A stretch of DNA of 64,000 bases, taken from the NCBI RefSeq assembly GCF_900143285.1, contig NZ_FRDN01000013.1, positions 62,001 through 126,000 of the forward strand, in the 5' to 3' direction. Below, piece after piece: positions 34,068 through 43,195 of the stretch (position 1 is its first letter; every line of letters starts with the position of its first letter). The DNA is from Desulfitobacterium chlororespirans DSM 11544. GTDB taxonomy: Bacteria > Bacillota > Desulfitobacteriia > Desulfitobacteriales > Desulfitobacteriaceae. The position numbers and the translations under genes are program-made. The notes beneath the pieces are model-generated. The model ran no database searches. It was given only the letters and a program-made list of their open reading frames with translations, and was not told where the DNA came from.

Positions 34068-36158
34068 TTAATCAGAATTCTTGAAGGTTCCCATATTTAT
34101 ATTAAGCTCTTTTGCTTTGCGATACAGTGTTGACTTAGCCATTCCTAATAGTTCAGCAGCTTTGGTAATATTGTTTCTGGTTTTATAGAGGGCATTTTCA
34201 ATAAGTATTTTCTCCATAACATCAATTTTATAGATGTTTTCGAGAGTGTAATTGCCGGTCATATCGATAGGCTCCCTATAATTGTCTGCTGTTGGATGAG
34301 AAGCGGCATATAATGATTCGGGCAAATGCCTGCATTGGATTAAATCCCCTTGAGCTAAATTCACTGCATAAATGACACTATTTTCAAGCTGTCTGACATT
34401 TCCAGGCCACCCATAACTTTTTAGAACCTCAAGAGCCTCTTCACTGATGAGGGGAGCCTTACGCTTGATCTTGGCACAGTATTTAGCGATAAAATAATTT
34501 GCCAAAACCTCAACGTCATTATCCCGCTTTCTTAAAGGTGGAAGCTGAATGGAAAGGATGGATAACCGGAAAAACAAATCACTTCTGAATAAATTTTCAT
34601 GGCTCATCCTCTCCAAATCCTTATTCGTGGCTGCAACCAGCCTGAAATCAACCTTTTTATAAATGTGTCCTCCAATTCGCATCACTTTTTTATCTTCGAG
34701 CACTCTTAAGAGGATAGCCTGGACTTCGAGGGGCATATCCCCTATCTCATCAAGAAAAAGGGTGCCCCCATGAGCAAGTTCTATTTTCCCCGCTCTGCCT
34801 CTGCGTTCAGCGCCGGTAAAGCTGCCTCCTTCATAACCAAACAGTTCGCTCTCAATAAGTTCTCGGGGCATTGCCGCACAGTTTACGGCGATAAATGGTC
34901 CTTGGGGACGATGGGCATTATGGATGGCTTGAGCAAAAAGCTCTTTACCTGTCCCACTCTCCCCGGTCAGAAGGATATTCTCGTTGGATAAGGAGAAGCG
35001 TTTTCCCAAGGAAATCGTTTCTTTGATGGCGTTGCTTTTACCAATGATTTTGTCAAAGGTATAGGTAGCAAAGGCTCCTGTTCTATTGGTAACAAGGGCA
35101 TTGATCATTTCCATCGGATTAACTCTCAAAACCGCACCGTTGGGATAGTTGCCATGTTTATCAAGAGGACGTATAAGTACTAAATAACTTTTATCATGAT
35201 TATTGCTGCAACTTGCTTCCTCAATATCAATGGTTTCATTGTTCCGAACCGCCTCGCCAATCTGGGGGCCTAAAAAACGATCGATAGTCCTGCCGATGAT
35301 CTCTTCTTCAGGAGTATTGAAGATATTGACGACTTCTTTGTTGATCGTAATTATTTTCCCCCTGTTATCCGTAATAATTATTCCCTCCTCAATCACGGAT
35401 AAAATGACTTCCTGCATATGATGAGCGCTTTTCAGCAATTGATAACTCTTGGTAAAACGCAGCTTGTTTTCTACGGCTACCGCCATAGCGGTGATGAGAC
35501 CCAGGGGATAGGTGCTTAAATAATAGGAGTCGTGGGACAAGGGAAAATCAATATGGTAGCTTACAACCAGGTAGCCGATGATTTCGTTATCTTCATTGGT
35601 CAGCGGTGCTGCAGATGTACAGGAATTTTGAAAGACAGTACAGTAGTGTTCGGGCCCGACAATATATACCGGCTTTTTTAGATGCATACTTAAAACATGA
35701 GCACAGGTACCGACGGTTGCTTCCGACCATACCTGGCCTACTATGGAGCTCTCCGGGTGATCCTCAGAAATTAACTTGATCTTTTCTCCTTCATGACTCA
35801 GCAAGACACCATTCTTATCAAATAAATAAAGGGCATAATTGGAAGTCATGATATCCTTTATTTTTAAATCGATAAAAACGGCTTTGGTAATTCCAATCAG
35901 GTCTTTGTTTTCAGCCAGGATCTTGGCTATTTCGTTAGAATTCAAATGCTCGGCAAGACTGCTTTTATAAGGATTGACTCCTAAATCATGAGAGCGCAAC
36001 CAGGATTCTGCTACTTCAAGTCTAATACCAGCGTACTCCTTGGGAGCAATGGTATTGTTTTGCAAAAAAATTTTTTTACATTCCAGTAGTTGCTCCCAAC
36101 CTGTGTTTGTTAGAATTAAATTATGTGCATCATGCAAATTTTCTTTAGTATCTGGCAT
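34068..36158 (-). CDS. Sigma-54-dependent activator (AcoR-like: GAF, PAS, AAA+, Fis HTH)
   Basis: In this 696-residue protein residues ~60-230 resemble the GAF-type sensor of AcoR-like regulators (GIRLEVAESWLRSHDLGVNP is the usual opening). A PAS domain follows at ~245-350 (ILSVIEEGIIITDNRGKIIT). The AAA+ core has Walker A GESGTGKE, the sigma-54 contact GSFTGA (a variant of GAFTGA) and Walker B GGTLFLDEIGDM. A Fis-type HTH closes it (NITKAAELLGMAKSTLYRKA). It should sense a small molecule and open the -24/-12 promoter just downstream. Regulation of its own gene is not evident. Confidence 0.94.
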   Translation of the reverse strand: MPDTKENLHDAHNLILTNTGWEQLLECKKIFLQNNTIAPKEYAGIRLEVAESWLRSHDLGVNPYKSSLAEHLNSNEIAKILAENKDLIGITKAVFIDLKIKDIMTSNYALYLFDKNGVLLSHEGEKIKLISEDHPESSIVGQVWSEATVGTCAHVLSMHLKKPVYIVGPEHYCTVFQNSCTSAAPLTNEDNEIIGYLVVSYHIDFPLSHDSYYLSTYPLGLITAMAVAVENKLRFTKSYQLLKSAHHMQEVILSVIEEGIIITDNRGKIITINKEVVNIFNTPEEEIIGRTIDRFLGPQIGEAVRNNETIDIEEASCSNNHDKSYLVLIRPLDKHGNYPNGAVLRVNPMEMINALVTNRTGAFATYTFDKIIGKSNAIKETISLGKRFSLSNENILLTGESGTGKELFAQAIHNAHRPQGPFIAVNCAAMPRELIESELFGYEGGSFTGAERRGRAGKIELAHGGTLFLDEIGDMPLEVQAILLRVLEDKKVMRIGGHIYKKVDFRLVAATNKDLERMSHENLFRSDLFFRLSILSIQLPPLRKRDNDVEVLANYFIAKYCAKIKRKAPLISEEALEVLKSYGWPGNVRQLENSVIYAVNLAQGDLIQCRHLPESLYAASHPTADNYREPIDMTGNYTLENIYKIDVMEKILIENALYKTRNNITKAAELLGMAKSTLYRKAKELNINMGTFKNSD

Positions 36159-36421
36159 TCCTTATCCTCCTTAAATTTTTTCGATACTCTACAAAATGCA
36201 TGGCTCCATCGTGAAAGTTATCTCTAGTTCAATGACGAAGAATACTATCCTGCTCATTGTTTATTTTTAATTCTAACATAATTTTTGGACTTTTTACAAA
36301 AAACTTACTAATGCATTGCATGTTATTGGGATAGGTGCTGTTGCCACATTAAAGCAGCTTTCCTCCAATGCGCTTTCTAAAAAGAGATGAGATCCGGTAA
36401 GCATGTCCCTCCTATAGAGTA
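36159..36421. other. Intergenic region upstream of the activator gene
   Basis: AT-rich sequence with no open frame of note. It must hold the promoter of the activator gene, but I see no clear -35/-10 pair or -24/-12 element. Confidence 0.5.
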
Positions 36422-36464
36422 AATAAACCAGACCTTTAACTATGAATGAAAGGTCTGGTTTATT
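36422..36464. terminator. Hairpin terminator
   Basis: AATAAACCAGACCTTT pairs with AAAGGTCTGGTTTATT around an 11-nt loop just after the stop of the small minus-strand gene at 36488. Confidence 0.7.
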
Positions 36465-36487
36465 ATAGTTATTGTTTCATCTAAGAG

Positions 36488-36889
36488 CTATTCAGTCAGC
36501 CAACCATCACCAAAAACCCACTTTATGGCGTCTAATACAGATGGGCTAAGCCTAGCCTTTTTAAATTCATATTGTTTGGTTAATTCCACAAACTGGTCGG
36601 CTTCACTTTTGAGAACTTTGGCAAAGAAAGCATTTTCATGATCAGCATCCTTAATAATCAGCGGATTAAGGGCGCTCTCGTTTAACGCTGACTTTAGCTT
36701 GTAGAAACTTCTCCGATTTTTTCCTACAAAATACCCGTAATTGGGGTGATCCCTTACACAGTCTTCCTGAAAACCTGAACGACTCAGAACTTCTGGCATA
36801 TGATTCACACACCTTCCCCATATGATATTGACCATGGCGGAAACTAAAAAATGCTCTATTCCATTATACTTATCCTTTGTAAGACACAT
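36488..36889 (-). CDS. Hypothetical protein, 133 residues
   Basis: The protein is soluble and mixed in composition, ends KWVFGDGWLTE, and includes VRDHPNYGYFVGKNRRSFYK. No family is recognised and no ribosome site is visible before the ATG, so the start or the gene itself is doubtful. A good terminator immediately downstream supports transcription. It lies between the sigma-54 regulator and the second flavoprotein/Ig-like pair. Confidence 0.45.
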   Translation of the reverse strand: MCLTKDKYNGIEHFLVSAMVNIIWGRCVNHMPEVLSRSGFQEDCVRDHPNYGYFVGKNRRSFYKLKSALNESALNPLIIKDADHENAFFAKVLKSEADQFVELTKQYEFKKARLSPSVLDAIKWVFGDGWLTE

Positions 36890-36931
36890 GTTATGTGTTT
36901 TTTAAGATTGGTTGAAGCATTGCAAATGAAA

Positions 36932-36961
36932 ACCAGACCTCAGATAGATCTGAAGCCTGGT
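36932..36961 (-). terminator. Terminator of the flavoprotein/Ig-like operon
   Basis: ACCAG...TCAGAT / ATCTGA...CTGGT with TTTTC following on the minus strand, 28 bp after the Ig-like stop. Confidence 0.75.
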
Positions 36962-36988
36962 GATGGTCTTTAGAAGGGAATTGGCAGG

Positions 36989-37957
36989 TCAGTCATGGCT
37001 AAATGGTGAAGCCTGTAATTCCACTTCAATCAATAAATCTTCACTGACACTTATTTGCTTCTGATAGCTTGCATAGGCGCTGAGCCCGGTGACATAAAGC
37101 TGGTAATCCCCTTTGGTTACCTCTAAGCGGGCTTTTCCCCATTCATCAGTCTGACTTCTATAGGGCTGAAGGATTATGGAGGCTCCCTGAATCGGGGTCC
37201 TGTCCTTGTCAGCCAATACCTCCACATTGACCGTACACTCCGGTGGATTCATCACCCGGAAGCCAAAGGTTCCTGTAGTTTCCAGATGTTGTGCCGCCAT
37301 ATTCGGCTCGGGAAAGTTGACCTGCCATGTGTAGAAGCCTTCCTGACTGGGGGCAGGCACTTCTACTTCTGTCCAATATAAAGCTTCCGTGTCTGGCAAG
37401 GGCTTATCCCCTAGTTTTGCCGAAGCTATTTTAAGGTTTTCCTGGTTAAAAATCTCAATCTCCCGTTCTGCAAGCCGGCAATCTGCTGAGCACTTCACTC
37501 CCACCTTGAATTTTATATGGTCATTAACCACTGCCGGTGATGTCACATCCCATACGGCCATGCTGGTAACATGAAGAGGCTTTACAATGAAGGGAATCGG
37601 CAGCGATCTCTCCAGATGGGCAATGCCCTCTTTTTCCTGCTCCGGATAGTGGGCTTTCCAGACATAGGTGCCTGGCAAAGCCGGTGCTTTAATAACAAGC
37701 GGATCCGTTGCAAAAGCCGAGCCCATAGGTATGATCAGGGCAGCTTCCTTGACCACCTGTCCTTTATGATCGATGATTTGGATCGTATCTCCTTTAAAAT
37801 TGCATCGCTCAGGACAAGTAGCTCTCACCTTGATAGTTATAAAAATTCCTGGGCTTATTTCTGCAGGGGGAGCTTCAACAAGATCAAGAATTACCTGATG
37901 AACCATCACAGCCTCACTAAAAACTTCTTGCGCAGCAATCATCATCTCATCTGCCAT
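36989..37957 (-). CDS. Ig-like/carboxypeptidase-regulatory-like partner of the second flavoprotein
   Basis: This 322-residue protein without signal peptide is paralogous to the product of 1878-2804. Its first Ig-like repeat contains TCPERCNF and its second VKCSADCRLAE, so a CxxxC pair recurs in both repeats, then YWTEVEVPAPSQEGFYTW. The C-terminal domain (TPIQGASIILQPYRSQTDEW) matches the carboxypeptidase-regulatory-like end of the paralogue. It follows the flavoprotein gene by 49 nt. The repeated pairing with Tat flavoproteins argues for a dedicated partner or chaperone. Function is unknown. Confidence 0.75.
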   Translation of the reverse strand: MADEMMIAAQEVFSEAVMVHQVILDLVEAPPAEISPGIFITIKVRATCPERCNFKGDTIQIIDHKGQVVKEAALIIPMGSAFATDPLVIKAPALPGTYVWKAHYPEQEKEGIAHLERSLPIPFIVKPLHVTSMAVWDVTSPAVVNDHIKFKVGVKCSADCRLAEREIEIFNQENLKIASAKLGDKPLPDTEALYWTEVEVPAPSQEGFYTWQVNFPEPNMAAQHLETTGTFGFRVMNPPECTVNVEVLADKDRTPIQGASIILQPYRSQTDEWGKARLEVTKGDYQLYVTGLSAYASYQKQISVSEDLLIEVELQASPFSHD

Positions 37958-38006
37958 CGCTCACACTCCAGAATATTGTGACAGTCTTTAAAAAACTCGT
38001 CTGCTG

Positions 38007-39815
38007 TTACTCCCAAGAGCTTTCTTTAGCGGCATTCTCCCCGGCGATGCGGGCAACGGTGGCATAGTTCCCCAAAGAACCATGGGGACGTCTCCACCCC
38101 ATAACATTGCCCAACTCCCCTGCAGCATAGAGATGAGGAATGACTTTTTCCTGGTCAATGGTAATGCTTCCGTCAATGGCCTTGCTACTGTATCCGGCAA
38201 GTTGATCAGCCTGTTCAATGACCTGGGATTTGGGATTAACCCGGACGCCATTGCGTTGGGTATGACGGATCAACGATGCTTTCAGACCGTAGAAAGGCGG
38301 TTTGGCAATTTTAAACAGGGCAGTTTTGCCAAAGTCTTCATCCTTGCCGGCATCCACGAAACCATTGTAACGGTTGATGGTTTTTTCCAATTCTGCTGCA
38401 GGAATTCCCATCTTTTCCGCCAGTTCAGGGATACTGTCGGCTATGGCGATGCAGGCCGGATCAAACATAAGGCCCTTCTTGGGGTTGGGGTTCTTCAAGC
38501 TCTCGATCGGCCACTTCAAAGCTTCCGCAGTCTCGGAATCAGCAATTGCCCAAACATTGCGAGGGTGGGGCAGGCTCAGGTATTTGGCTGTGTAGGGCCA
38601 TTCCGGATTTTCATTCAAACTGCCGGCTTCCCCTTTGGCCGGATCAGCCTTTCTGGTCCCTTCCATTTCGTCGATATAACGGGCACCATCATTTTTTACC
38701 AGAATGACCCGCTCAAAAAATGCGTCAGTGCGCGGAATTCCTTTGCCATCAGCATAATAGGCTGCTGTTTTAAAGTCGGGCGGTTCCCACCCCCAATAGG
38801 ACCGGGAGCCGTAGAAGAGATAAATGTAGGAAGTAAAGGACATATCGCTGAAACCGGCTCCTACTTCTGCAGCAGCCAGATGACCGTCCCCGGCACTGTC
38901 CACAAACAATGTGCCGTCGGCCGGGGTACCGCCGTCGCCAAAGCAATCCGGCCCCACAACCCGCGGATCCCAGGCTTGAGCCATGCGGTAGTTGTCGGTC
39001 CAGGTTCCTGTGCAAAGGATAACCCCTTTACGGGCTTTAATATTAATCGTTCCCTCGGTCGTTTCCACAGACACGCCTAAAACCGGGCCGCCGGGTTCAC
39101 GATAAACCTTCTTCATCCGGTGTTTGAGAAGAATCGGCACTCCCATCTCCTGCAGCTTTTTCTCCCAGACTGTGGTCCAGGCCAAACCAAAACTCATGGG
39201 GCTTTTAGGTTTAGCATCGTAAACATCCGGATTGGCTGCCGGATAGTGGGAGCGGCCTACCCGATGCACTTCCGGGCTGGAATTCCCTACGGTGGGGTAC
39301 CATTTAAAGCCCATAGATTCCATCCATTCGATAAGTTCCGGCCCTCTTTCCACATAAGTGCGAATCAGTTCCGGGACGCCCCGGTAGCCGCTGGCTTTCA
39401 TTTCATCTGCAAACCAGTCGTCCAGGGTATCCTGCATTCCCGCTTCCTTTTGAATCCGGGTACCGCCTAGAATGGCATGTCCCCCGGCAGTTTTATACAG
39501 GCCGCCCACCCAATCATTTTTTTCAAGGATGATCACATCTGCCCCCGCATTTTTGGCTTCAATAGCAGCGGCTAAACCGCAACCGGTACCGACAACGACA
39601 ACATCCGTTTCCTTATCCCACTTTTCCGGCAGCCAGGGCTTGGCCTCAGCAGCTTGGGGCTTTACTTCAGCTCCCCCTGGTGTGCTTTGGCTGCAGCCTG
39701 AGAGCAGGAAGCCGGCACCAACAGCCGTACCGGCGGTCATAATACCTGCATTCTTTAAGAAATCCCGACGAGAAAGTCTTGCCCTTTTCAGTTCTTCTTT
39801 CTTTTCTTTAGACAT
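38007..39815 (-). CDS. Tat-exported lipoprotein FAD flavoprotein, second copy
   Basis: This 602-residue protein starts 8 nt after GGGAGG. LSRRDFLKNAG is the Tat motif and FLLSGC the lipobox. TDVVVVGTGCGLAAAIEAKN binds FAD, and the C-terminal RNGVRVNPKSQVI...LYAAGELGNVMGWR completes the FAD_binding_2 fold of fumarate-reductase-like enzymes. It is clearly diverged from the first flavoprotein (2886-4676), so a different substrate is likely. Unlike that operon, no cytochrome gene follows the Ig-like gene, so electrons must come from an unlinked carrier. Confidence 0.9.
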   Translation of the reverse strand: MSKEKKEELKRARLSRRDFLKNAGIMTAGTAVGAGFLLSGCSQSTPGGAEVKPQAAEAKPWLPEKWDKETDVVVVGTGCGLAAAIEAKNAGADVIILEKNDWVGGLYKTAGGHAILGGTRIQKEAGMQDTLDDWFADEMKASGYRGVPELIRTYVERGPELIEWMESMGFKWYPTVGNSSPEVHRVGRSHYPAANPDVYDAKPKSPMSFGLAWTTVWEKKLQEMGVPILLKHRMKKVYREPGGPVLGVSVETTEGTINIKARKGVILCTGTWTDNYRMAQAWDPRVVGPDCFGDGGTPADGTLFVDSAGDGHLAAAEVGAGFSDMSFTSYIYLFYGSRSYWGWEPPDFKTAAYYADGKGIPRTDAFFERVILVKNDGARYIDEMEGTRKADPAKGEAGSLNENPEWPYTAKYLSLPHPRNVWAIADSETAEALKWPIESLKNPNPKKGLMFDPACIAIADSIPELAEKMGIPAAELEKTINRYNGFVDAGKDEDFGKTALFKIAKPPFYGLKASLIRHTQRNGVRVNPKSQVIEQADQLAGYSSKAIDGSITIDQEKVIPHLYAAGELGNVMGWRRPHGSLGNYATVARIAGENAAKESSWE

Positions 39816-40245
39816 TCTTAAGCCTCCCTTATCTTTTTAGGTACCCGTTGCAACATCCTTGACCTCCAGCTACCACCCCCATTCATCGTCAAGTCATCGC
39901 CAAAGAAGGCGAATCAGCAGCACTCCCACTATGCCCACTAAAATTATTGATAATTTGTAGAGGTACTGCTCTTAGAATGATTAGTGATTGATTTAATTTT
40001 CACATATATTCTATTGTATATGCCGCAACCAATACTTTTAAGATTCGGATTCGATACTATTTATTGGGGATTTAAGCAGCGGTTAAAGTTGATGATTAGA
40101 AATTGTTGCTAATCTGAAACTTTACATGATGAAGATACACTATCCCTGCCAAAAAAGTCAATATCAACTAGTTAAAACTTTCACACAATATATGTTGCTT
40201 TAACTAACAATAGTTTTCTTTTCTACATTATTTGATAACTCTCCA
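39816..40245. other. 430-bp gene-free interval
   Basis: The 5' half is ordinary; the 3' half is very AT-rich. It must contain the flavoprotein promoter on the minus strand. I see no clear sigma-54 element, large repeat or small gene. Confidence 0.5.
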
Positions 40246-41244
40246 TTAATTCAGACAAGTGTTAACATCTTTCTTCACATCTTTACTGCTCTTTATTTGA
40301 TTAATACTAAAGGGATCCAGGGTGCTTACCCGATTAATAAAGCGTTCTTCAAAGGAGTAGGGATAAATATTCAAACTGGTCTCCTTTTTGCCTGAAAACT
40401 CTTCGATATAGAACTCAGCGGTCACCAAGCCCTGCTGACTTAATATCTCCAGAGTAATCAAAATATCTTTGTGCCTGTTTTGATGATGATCGAGAATCTT
40501 AACCAGATACCAGCAATAGTCATCTTCCAGGATTTCAAACTTCTCTGCATCAAGCCATGTATAGCTGGTCATGCACTCTTTAAAGGTCAGCCGGGAGCCA
40601 ATGTTGGGGAAGCCTCCCTCTTGGGAATCAAAAAAAGAAAGGTTGATACGCAGGTTTTTGAAGGGCAGCGGGAAACCCAAATAGACCTTGGAATCCACCA
40701 TCCGAATACAGGAGGAGATGGCAGCCAAGGTCACCACACTTATCCCTAAGTTGACGCGATCCGCATCCACGATTTCCTCGACGGTTGGCAGGCGGCCTAC
40801 TTTGCTGGTGCTTTTAAGTTCCTCAAAGATTTTCAGGATAAAGTACAGGGTAAAAGAGACGGTCAACAGCCAGCCGCTGAAGATGAAGGCTTTTTCAAAA
40901 AGAGGGCGTTCCGACATGATGAGGCTGAAGCCCATCGTGGTCCAGATCAGGATGCAGAACCCCAGGGCATATTGGACAAATTGGATAATAATCTTGGAAA
41001 AGCCATGTTTTTGGTTGATGATTTGTTCATAGAGAATGAAGCTGCGGAAGACTTCTTTGCCAATCGTGCCTTTCTCATGAAATAAATTCTTCTCATAGGG
41101 CAACGCAGCCAAGGTCCAGAGGATTTCCCGGCTGCGCTGCACATTATGTTGACTGTTCATAGAGATAAAGATGGACATAAGCCCTACCAGGGACAAAATC
41201 CCCGTCCCAAAGCTAAGCAGAATGGTGAGTGTTGAACCGGTCAT
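40246..41244 (-). CDS. Membrane protein of unknown function, 332 residues
   Basis: The start is supported by AAGGAG 7 nt upstream. A first helix (~5-28), then two more at ~85-110 and ~118-142, are followed by a ~190-residue soluble C-terminal region with LPFKNLRINLSFFDSQEGGF and DYCWYLVKILDHHQNRHKDI. No catalytic motif or family is recognised. It lies 74 nt downstream of a 42-residue gene on the same strand and probably shares its transcript. Confidence 0.7.
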   Translation of the reverse strand: MTGSTLTILLSFGTGILSLVGLMSIFISMNSQHNVQRSREILWTLAALPYEKNLFHEKGTIGKEVFRSFILYEQIINQKHGFSKIIIQFVQYALGFCILIWTTMGFSLIMSERPLFEKAFIFSGWLLTVSFTLYFILKIFEELKSTSKVGRLPTVEEIVDADRVNLGISVVTLAAISSCIRMVDSKVYLGFPLPFKNLRINLSFFDSQEGGFPNIGSRLTFKECMTSYTWLDAEKFEILEDDYCWYLVKILDHHQNRHKDILITLEILSQQGLVTAEFYIEEFSGKKETSLNIYPYSFEERFINRVSTLDPFSINQIKSSKDVKKDVNTCLN

Positions 41245-41318
41245 GACTGTACTCCTTCAAAAACGGCATAGTTTTAACAACTTTCCTAGTCTTTCCGAAG
41301 GTGAGTCATGTCATCCAT

Positions 41319-41447
41319 CTAGTTTCTATAATTGCTCTCCTGTTCTTCAGGCAGGTTAACAGGATACGGGCTCAGGTCCAAGAAGAAGTCTTGCCCTTTA
41401 ACATTTTTGTAAAACTCTTTGACGCTTTCCATGATTCTCTTATCCAT
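41319..41447 (-). CDS. Small acidic protein, 42 residues
   Basis: The ATG at 41447 follows TAAGGAGG by 7 nt, a near-perfect site. The product begins MDKRIMESVKEFYKNVKGQD, then FFLDLSPYPVNLPEE, and ends in RN. No family is recognised. It precedes the 332-residue membrane protein on the same strand. Confidence 0.65.
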   Translation of the reverse strand: MDKRIMESVKEFYKNVKGQDFFLDLSPYPVNLPEEQESNYRN

Positions 41448-41762
41448 TTCAATTCCTCCTTAATAGACAAGACAGACACCCATAATGAATATGAAACTCT
41501 AAAAATAGTATGGATGAGTCTGAGTTCTATTATTTAGGGAATTGAATCCATGGTAAGAGTGTCCATGGAATTTTTTAAGTGACAATCCGATCTTAATCTA
41601 ATGCAAAATAGACAAATGAATAATAAAGCATGAAGTTTAGACCAATGTGAGGCTTTTTTAAATCCCCTCGTTTGACAATGTTTGGATAAATAGGCATAAT
41701 ATTTATTAATTAGATATACAATCCAGGATAACTCAAATTCTGAATACCCAAAAGAAATGCTT

Positions 41763-41791
41763 TTGATCAGCACTTCTATATGTTGTATTAT
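41763..41791 (+). promoter_or_regulatory. Promoter of the secreted amidase gene
   Basis: TTGATC (41763-41768) and TATTAT (41786-41791) are 17 bp apart. Transcription would begin near 41798, upstream of both candidate start codons (41843 and 41892). The rest of 41448-41842 shows nothing else. Confidence 0.65.
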
Positions 41792-41842
41792 ATTGGAAAT
41801 TATTCTGGTAAGTCCAATCAAGAAGGGTGGTGATTCTATAGG

Positions 41843-43114
41843 ATGGTAGTTCGAGCCATTTACAATTTTGTTGTTGAAAGGGGTTTTTCTTATGAAAAAA
41901 AATTCGCTATAAGAGCATTATCCTTTGTTGCTTTTATCACTTTAGGCCTGTTCCTTAGTGTTCCAGTTTTCGCTGCTTCTGTGAACATTTCGAAAGACGA
42001 TACTATTTCAACTGTTGAAAAAGCTATCGTATTGTTTTATGAAAACAAAGATATGGGCGCTAATAATGATTTGAGCAAAATTATGGATACTGACATAAGT
42101 TCTTATCTTGCAGATAAGGCTAACACTCATCAGTATGCTACTAGCCTTAATCAAACTGATAAGGAAAATTATTCTATTCAGGTTAAACTTTTAGAAAATG
42201 AAATGTCTGAAGATTTTCTTAAAGTTAAGTTTCAGGTCATTACTACGTATAATTATGCAAGTCATTATACTATGCTTGGGGAACGACCTGATATATCAAC
42301 TGTAAGCGAAGTAGTATACGTTGTCTATGACCGTGTCAAGAATTTAATCACTGATTTTTACTGCCCTACCAATTACTATGATATAGCAGTTAGAGACGAG
42401 GAAGCTAATATTTCAATGGAAATGGCAACTCGTAGTGCTTATCCTTTTGCTATAACTGCTAATGTAACTGCCCGACAAGAAATGCTGAAAAATGATATCT
42501 ATAAAGTATATGAAGAGCAAAATTCTAAACTTAGCAGTATAATACCATCGCGAACAAGCTTTTTGAGTCCCAACGCTATCTTAGCATATGCAAGGGCAAA
42601 CTATGATAAAACTAATCCCAGTAGTGGTAATGGTACAGTTCCTTATTTTGATTTTTCAGTGTACTCGGGAAACTGGGATTGCACAAACTTTGTTTCACAT
42701 GCATTGTTAGCAGGAGGCGCTAATGTCTATGATACCGGTGGAAGCGGCATTAGCAGTACTGGTTGGTACTTCAGAGATGATGGCAATAGAAGTTCTTCAT
42801 GGAGTGGTGTTCCTGAGCTGTATAATTTCTTGATAAGTAATACTCATCCGAATACTCCTGCTGGTTATAGCTATGCTTACAGTAATAATCCAGGTTTATG
42901 GTCAGTAGGTGATATCGTTCAGTTCAGATTCTCTGGAGACTCTGTGTATTCTCATTCGACGATCATAACGCGTAAGGTGTATTCAGCAGACCAGGCTAGA
43001 GCTTATGCTTATGTGACAGGCCGAACGGATCGCTATAACTACAACGACAATGATCCTGTTGACAATATGGCTCCTGGTGGAAGTAAGCGCACCATATATG
43101 TATATAATTATTAA
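41843..43114 (+). CDS. Secreted amidase-domain (Amidase_6) protein
   Basis: The C-terminal half fits the Amidase_6 family of NlpC/P60-like fold: LSPNAILAYARANYDKTNP, NWDCTNFVSHALLAGG (nucleophile Cys in DCTNF), WSGVPELYNFL and VYSHSTIITRK (catalytic His). Such proteins act on cell-wall or peptide amides outside the cell. The N-terminus has a clear signal peptide. The best ribosome site and ATG (41892) are one base out of frame: after ATG come eight A residues, and nine would give MKKKFAIRALSFVAFITLGL. As read, translation must use the ATG at 41843, giving a 16-residue extension. Either slippage, an indel or a sequence error is involved. Confidence 0.85.
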   Translation: MVVRAIYNFVVERGFSYEKKFAIRALSFVAFITLGLFLSVPVFAASVNISKDDTISTVEKAIVLFYENKDMGANNDLSKIMDTDISSYLADKANTHQYATSLNQTDKENYSIQVKLLENEMSEDFLKVKFQVITTYNYASHYTMLGERPDISTVSEVVYVVYDRVKNLITDFYCPTNYYDIAVRDEEANISMEMATRSAYPFAITANVTARQEMLKNDIYKVYEEQNSKLSSIIPSRTSFLSPNAILAYARANYDKTNPSSGNGTVPYFDFSVYSGNWDCTNFVSHALLAGGANVYDTGGSGISSTGWYFRDDGNRSSSWSGVPELYNFLISNTHPNTPAGYSYAYSNNPGLWSVGDIVQFRFSGDSVYSHSTIITRKVYSADQARAYAYVTGRTDRYNYNDNDPVDNMAPGGSKRTIYVYNY

Positions 43115-43136
43115 TTTTTTTACAACTAACCACCTG

Positions 43137-43172
43137 GGGCTGCCGCAATGTTGCGGCAGCCCTTTCTTTTTA
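43137..43172 (+). terminator. Terminator of the amidase gene
   Basis: GGGCTGCCGCAA-TG-TTGCGGCAGCCC followed by TTTCTTTT, a textbook intrinsic terminator. Confidence 0.95.
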
Positions 43173-43195
43173 ACTGAAGGTGTAGCTACAAAAAA

